DNA of 61,128 bases from G020344215 sp039586575 (GTDB lineage: Bacteria > Gemmatimonadota > Gemmatimonadetes > Palauibacterales > KS3-K002): positions 1 through 61,128 of the forward strand of contig JBDHKD010000021.1 of NCBI GenBank assembly GCA_039586575.1. The letters are read 5' to 3'. Position 1 is the first letter of the stretch, and each line of letters opens with the position of its first letter. The position numbers were made by a program, and so were the translations under genes. The notes below the pieces were generated by a model, which was given only the letters and a program-made list of their open reading frames with translations, ran no database searches and had not been told where the DNA came from. This document shows, in pieces, positions 58,813 through 61,128 of the stretch.

Positions 58813-59625
58813 TTAGAAGTTGAAATTGACCCCCAGCAGAACCCCCTGCTCGTTTCCATCGAAGGCGAAATAGTCGGTGGTTCCCGACTCGCCGTTCTTG
58901 TAGTCTACATCCAGGTACTTGTACTGGAGAGCGATGTCGATGAGGCGCGAGACGCGCCAGCCGAGACCCCCAATCATGTTCCAGGTGAAGTCGGCCCCGA
59001 CGCCAAACCCACCAATGTCGCCACGTGCGTTGAAGAAGAACTTATCGCGCCCGAAGAGCGTCACGTAGCGTGCACCAACGATCGGGTCGACCCAGTTCTC
59101 ATCAAACCCACCGCCGAAACCGGGATCACCAACTGTGATGCTGATGTCCATGTCCTGGCGGGTGTAGCGGATGCCGCCCAGAAACTCGAAAGCCCAGTTG
59201 TCACTCAACGGGTTGACCCTGTAGGAGGCCCAGAGCTCGCCCGCCGCCATGACAAACTCGTAGCCGGCCTCCGTGCCGGGCGGTGCATCCCCGCCTACTT
59301 CCACGCCCGTGCCCAGCTTGACGTACGAGACGTCGGCGACACCGGTCCAGCGGTTCTTACCGACCTCGAAATGTGCGGAAAAAGCGATGTCCACCAGGTC
59401 GAAGATATCACCAAAGGACACATCTACGGGGACGCTCACATCACCCATCTCCGTACCGACCGTGTTGGTGGCATCGAGGCTCACCGCCCAGAGGTACGGC
59501 GCCAGCCGCAAGAACCACTCGTCGGGCTCGACCACCTGAGCTCCGGCCGGAACGGCCCAACCGGCTGCCAGTGCGAGCAGACAGCCGAGCACCACCGTTC
59601 TGGAAGTGCTTTGTGCCTGTCTCAT
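58813..59625 (-). CDS. Outer-membrane beta-barrel protein
   Basis: A 270-residue protein with a GGAGGG site and a signal peptide ending PAGAQ. Strong alternating strands run to the C-terminus GVLLGVNFNF, a terminal Phe as expected for barrel assembly. Motifs DEWFLRLAPYLWAVSLDA and WRVSRLIDIALQYKYLDVDY are typical of small OmpA/OmpW-like porins. Role is unknown. Confidence 0.8.
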   Translation of the reverse strand: MRQAQSTSRTVVLGCLLALAAGWAVPAGAQVVEPDEWFLRLAPYLWAVSLDATNTVGTEMGDVSVPVDVSFGDIFDLVDIAFSAHFEVGKNRWTGVADVSYVKLGTGVEVGGDAPPGTEAGYEFVMAAGELWASYRVNPLSDNWAFEFLGGIRYTRQDMDISITVGDPGFGGGFDENWVDPIVGARYVTLFGRDKFFFNARGDIGGFGVGADFTWNMIGGLGWRVSRLIDIALQYKYLDVDYKNGESGTTDYFAFDGNEQGVLLGVNFNF

Positions 59626-59760
59626 CTTCCCTCCTCGCGGTTGGTTGTTGCCTTCGCCCGTATGCGCCGACGGCGGCGATACTCGTGCGACGGCTTACCC
59701 GGACGACTTCGGTTCAGTTCTGGCGGACCGCAAAGCGGCAGCCCCTCATGATCTGCATCG

Positions 59761-61128
59761 TCAATTGTTACCGTAGGCCGCCCGATACGCCGCGTCGAAC
59801 CGGCCCTTGTGGTCGAAGACGTCGTTCTCCCCGGCGTATCGTTGCCATGCCTCGACCAAGGCCGCCTTGACGTCGGGTTGATCATCCGACAGGTCATGGA
59901 TCTCGCCTGGATCCTGCGACAGGTTGTACAACTGCCACGTTCCGGTCCCGAAAGGTTCCGGCAGGCGCAGCAGCTTCCATTCGTCCTGGATGTAGGCCTT
60001 CATCTCGAACAGCTCGTAGCCCACACCTTGGCCTTCACGGATGGTCTCCCGGGCACCATTCAGAATCGGCACCAATGACTTTCCGATCGGCGGTCTGACC
60101 GGCCTACCGTCGAACGTCTGCGGATAGGTGGCCCCGGCCACCTCCAGGAACGTTGGCATGATGTCCGTCACGTGCAGGAATGCGTGGTTCCATCCTCCCG
60201 CGGCAGCCATCGTGCCGGGCGTTCTGACAATCAGCGGCGACTTGATCCCGCCCTGAGAGGTGAAGCTCTTGAAGAACCTGAAGGGCGTCATACTTGCCTC
60301 CGCCCAATCCGGCCCCATGTCGATGAAGGAATTCGGCAGGCCGCGGCTCTCCAGTTCGTTGTTGAACGATGAGAGGTAGCTGCCATCGGCGTTGCCGGGA
60401 TACGCGGTGGGCCGAGCTCCGTTGGCGCCGTTGTCCGAGATAAACACGATCAGCGTGTTCTCGTACAACCCGTTGGCCCGCAGGTAGTCGAAGAGCCGCC
60501 CGATCGACATGTCCATGTAGTCCACCATGGCCGCGTACACCTCCATATCGCGGGCATGGATACGCTTTTCATCATCGTCCAGCGTTTCCCACACTCGCGT
60601 CATGAAGTTCGCGGGGAACTCGTCGACGGCGGCGGGCACCAGGCCGAGTTGCTTGAGACTTGCCAGTCGCCGCCGAGCCAGCGCGTCCCAACCCTCGGCG
60701 TACTTGCCGTTGTACTTCGCGATGTACTCAGCCGGCGCGTGCAGCGGATCATGCGGAGCCGTGTACGACAGGTAAGCAAAGAATGGCTGCCCGTCGCCCT
60801 TATTGCTGTCGATGAACTCGATCAGGGCGTCTGTATAGTCCTTCGACGAATAGAAGTCATCGGGCAATGTCTCGATCCGTTCACCGTTTCTCCTGTAGAT
60901 CATCTCCTGCGGCGGAGACAGCGGTCGCATGTCCGCCCAGTGACTGCCGCCGCCGTTCATCATCGTGAATGTCTGCTCGAAGCCGCGGGCGTACGGGCTT
61001 TGATCGTCCGCCTCGCCGAGATGCCACTTCCCGGCCATGTACGTGTGATACCCAGTCCCTCGCAGTATCTCCGGGATCGTCGCGACTTGGTCGGCTAGGT
61101 GGCCGACGTAGCCCGGAAGGTCTGCGAT
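59761..61128 (-). CDS. Sulfatase (arylsulfatase type), 5' part beyond the window
   Basis: About 455 codons are visible and the frame stays open to the right edge, where it reads GYVGHLADQVATIPEILRGTGYHTYMAGKWHLGE. The sulfatase fold continues with the metal site FISDNGANG and C-terminal LYNLSQDPGEIHDLSDDQP. The CxPxR motif that becomes formylglycine lies upstream, outside the window, so maturation type cannot be checked. It probably cleaves sulfate from a polysaccharide or small ester in the periplasm. Confidence 0.92.
   Translation of the reverse strand: MADLPGYVGHLADQVATIPEILRGTGYHTYMAGKWHLGEADDQSPYARGFEQTFTMMNGGGSHWADMRPLSPPQEMIYRRNGERIETLPDDFYSSKDYTDALIEFIDSNKGDGQPFFAYLSYTAPHDPLHAPAEYIAKYNGKYAEGWDALARRRLASLKQLGLVPAAVDEFPANFMTRVWETLDDDEKRIHARDMEVYAAMVDYMDMSIGRLFDYLRANGLYENTLIVFISDNGANGARPTAYPGNADGSYLSSFNNELESRGLPNSFIDMGPDWAEASMTPFRFFKSFTSQGGIKSPLIVRTPGTMAAAGGWNHAFLHVTDIMPTFLEVAGATYPQTFDGRPVRPPIGKSLVPILNGARETIREGQGVGYELFEMKAYIQDEWKLLRLPEPFGTGTWQLYNLSQDPGEIHDLSDDQPDVKAALVEAWQRYAGENDVFDHKGRFDAAYRAAYGNN

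Noticed and set aside
1..61128. tRNA, rRNA, CRISPR or insertion sequence
   Set aside because: I looked for T-loop motifs, regularly spaced direct repeats and transposase motifs on both strands and saw none that hold up. A tRNA or Rfam scan would settle this.

Overview
The window is a GC-rich, gene-dense piece of a diderm bacterial chromosome. Many genes overlap by ATGA or GTGA, lipoprotein and secretion signals are abundant, and there are several outer-membrane beta-barrels. The mix of genes (PD40-propeller amidohydrolase, orphan duplicated FtsX/MacB permease, TPR proteins with a FlgO-like domain, many small lipoproteins, MenC and UbiA enzymes) most resembles Gemmatimonadota or a close relative. 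That placement is an inference from gene content, not from a marker gene. I see no rRNA, tRNA, CRISPR array, transposase or prophage.

Layout. 0-4.6 kb: tail of a Uma2 protein, a gluzincin-like lipoprotein, a TPR/zinc-ribbon protein and small secreted proteins. 4.7-6.7 kb: a GNAT plus MenC-type (OSBS/NSAR) pair. 6.8-9.8 kb: two tiny membrane proteins with a strong promoter/dyad, a TPR protein and a VapBC-type toxin-antitoxin pair. 10-15 kb: amidohydrolase, CapA-like protein and a lone GspG-like protein. 15.6-21 kb: an apparent electron-conduit operon of a 17-heme cytochrome c, a 15-heme cytochrome c that carries a frameshift, an outer-membrane beta-barrel and an inner-membrane cytochrome b. 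21-31 kb: housekeeping and stress genes (ABC permease, Uma2, zinc ribbons, MsrA, NmrA-like protein with MarR, RDD, DUF3465, Ada). 31.5-36.5 kb: a sigma-54 two-component system whose regulator gene is translationally coupled to a periplasmic coiled-coil gene and a beta-barrel gene. Three good -24/-12 promoters lie in this area. 37.7-47.7 kb: five paralogues of an unrecognised zinc-ribbon membrane protein, interleaved with an aldo-keto reductase, an M28 peptidase and a UbiA enzyme, and headed by an ICMT-like methyltransferase. 47.8-52.4 kb: a four-gene operon that pairs a ZnuA-like metal-binding lipoprotein with a MacB-type ABC transporter. 52.6-61.1 kb: a nonsense-disrupted AbiEii-like nucleotidyltransferase, two GntH-like MBL hydrolases, small envelope proteins and a sulfatase that runs off the right edge.

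The leads I rate most likely to be new are the five-copy zinc-ribbon family, the sigma-54 envelope operon with its possible regulon, and the multiheme cytochrome/beta-barrel/cytochrome b cluster. Two further layers run between genes: REP-like palindromic elements that share a core, and long hairpins or heptamer arrays next to the paralogue genes.
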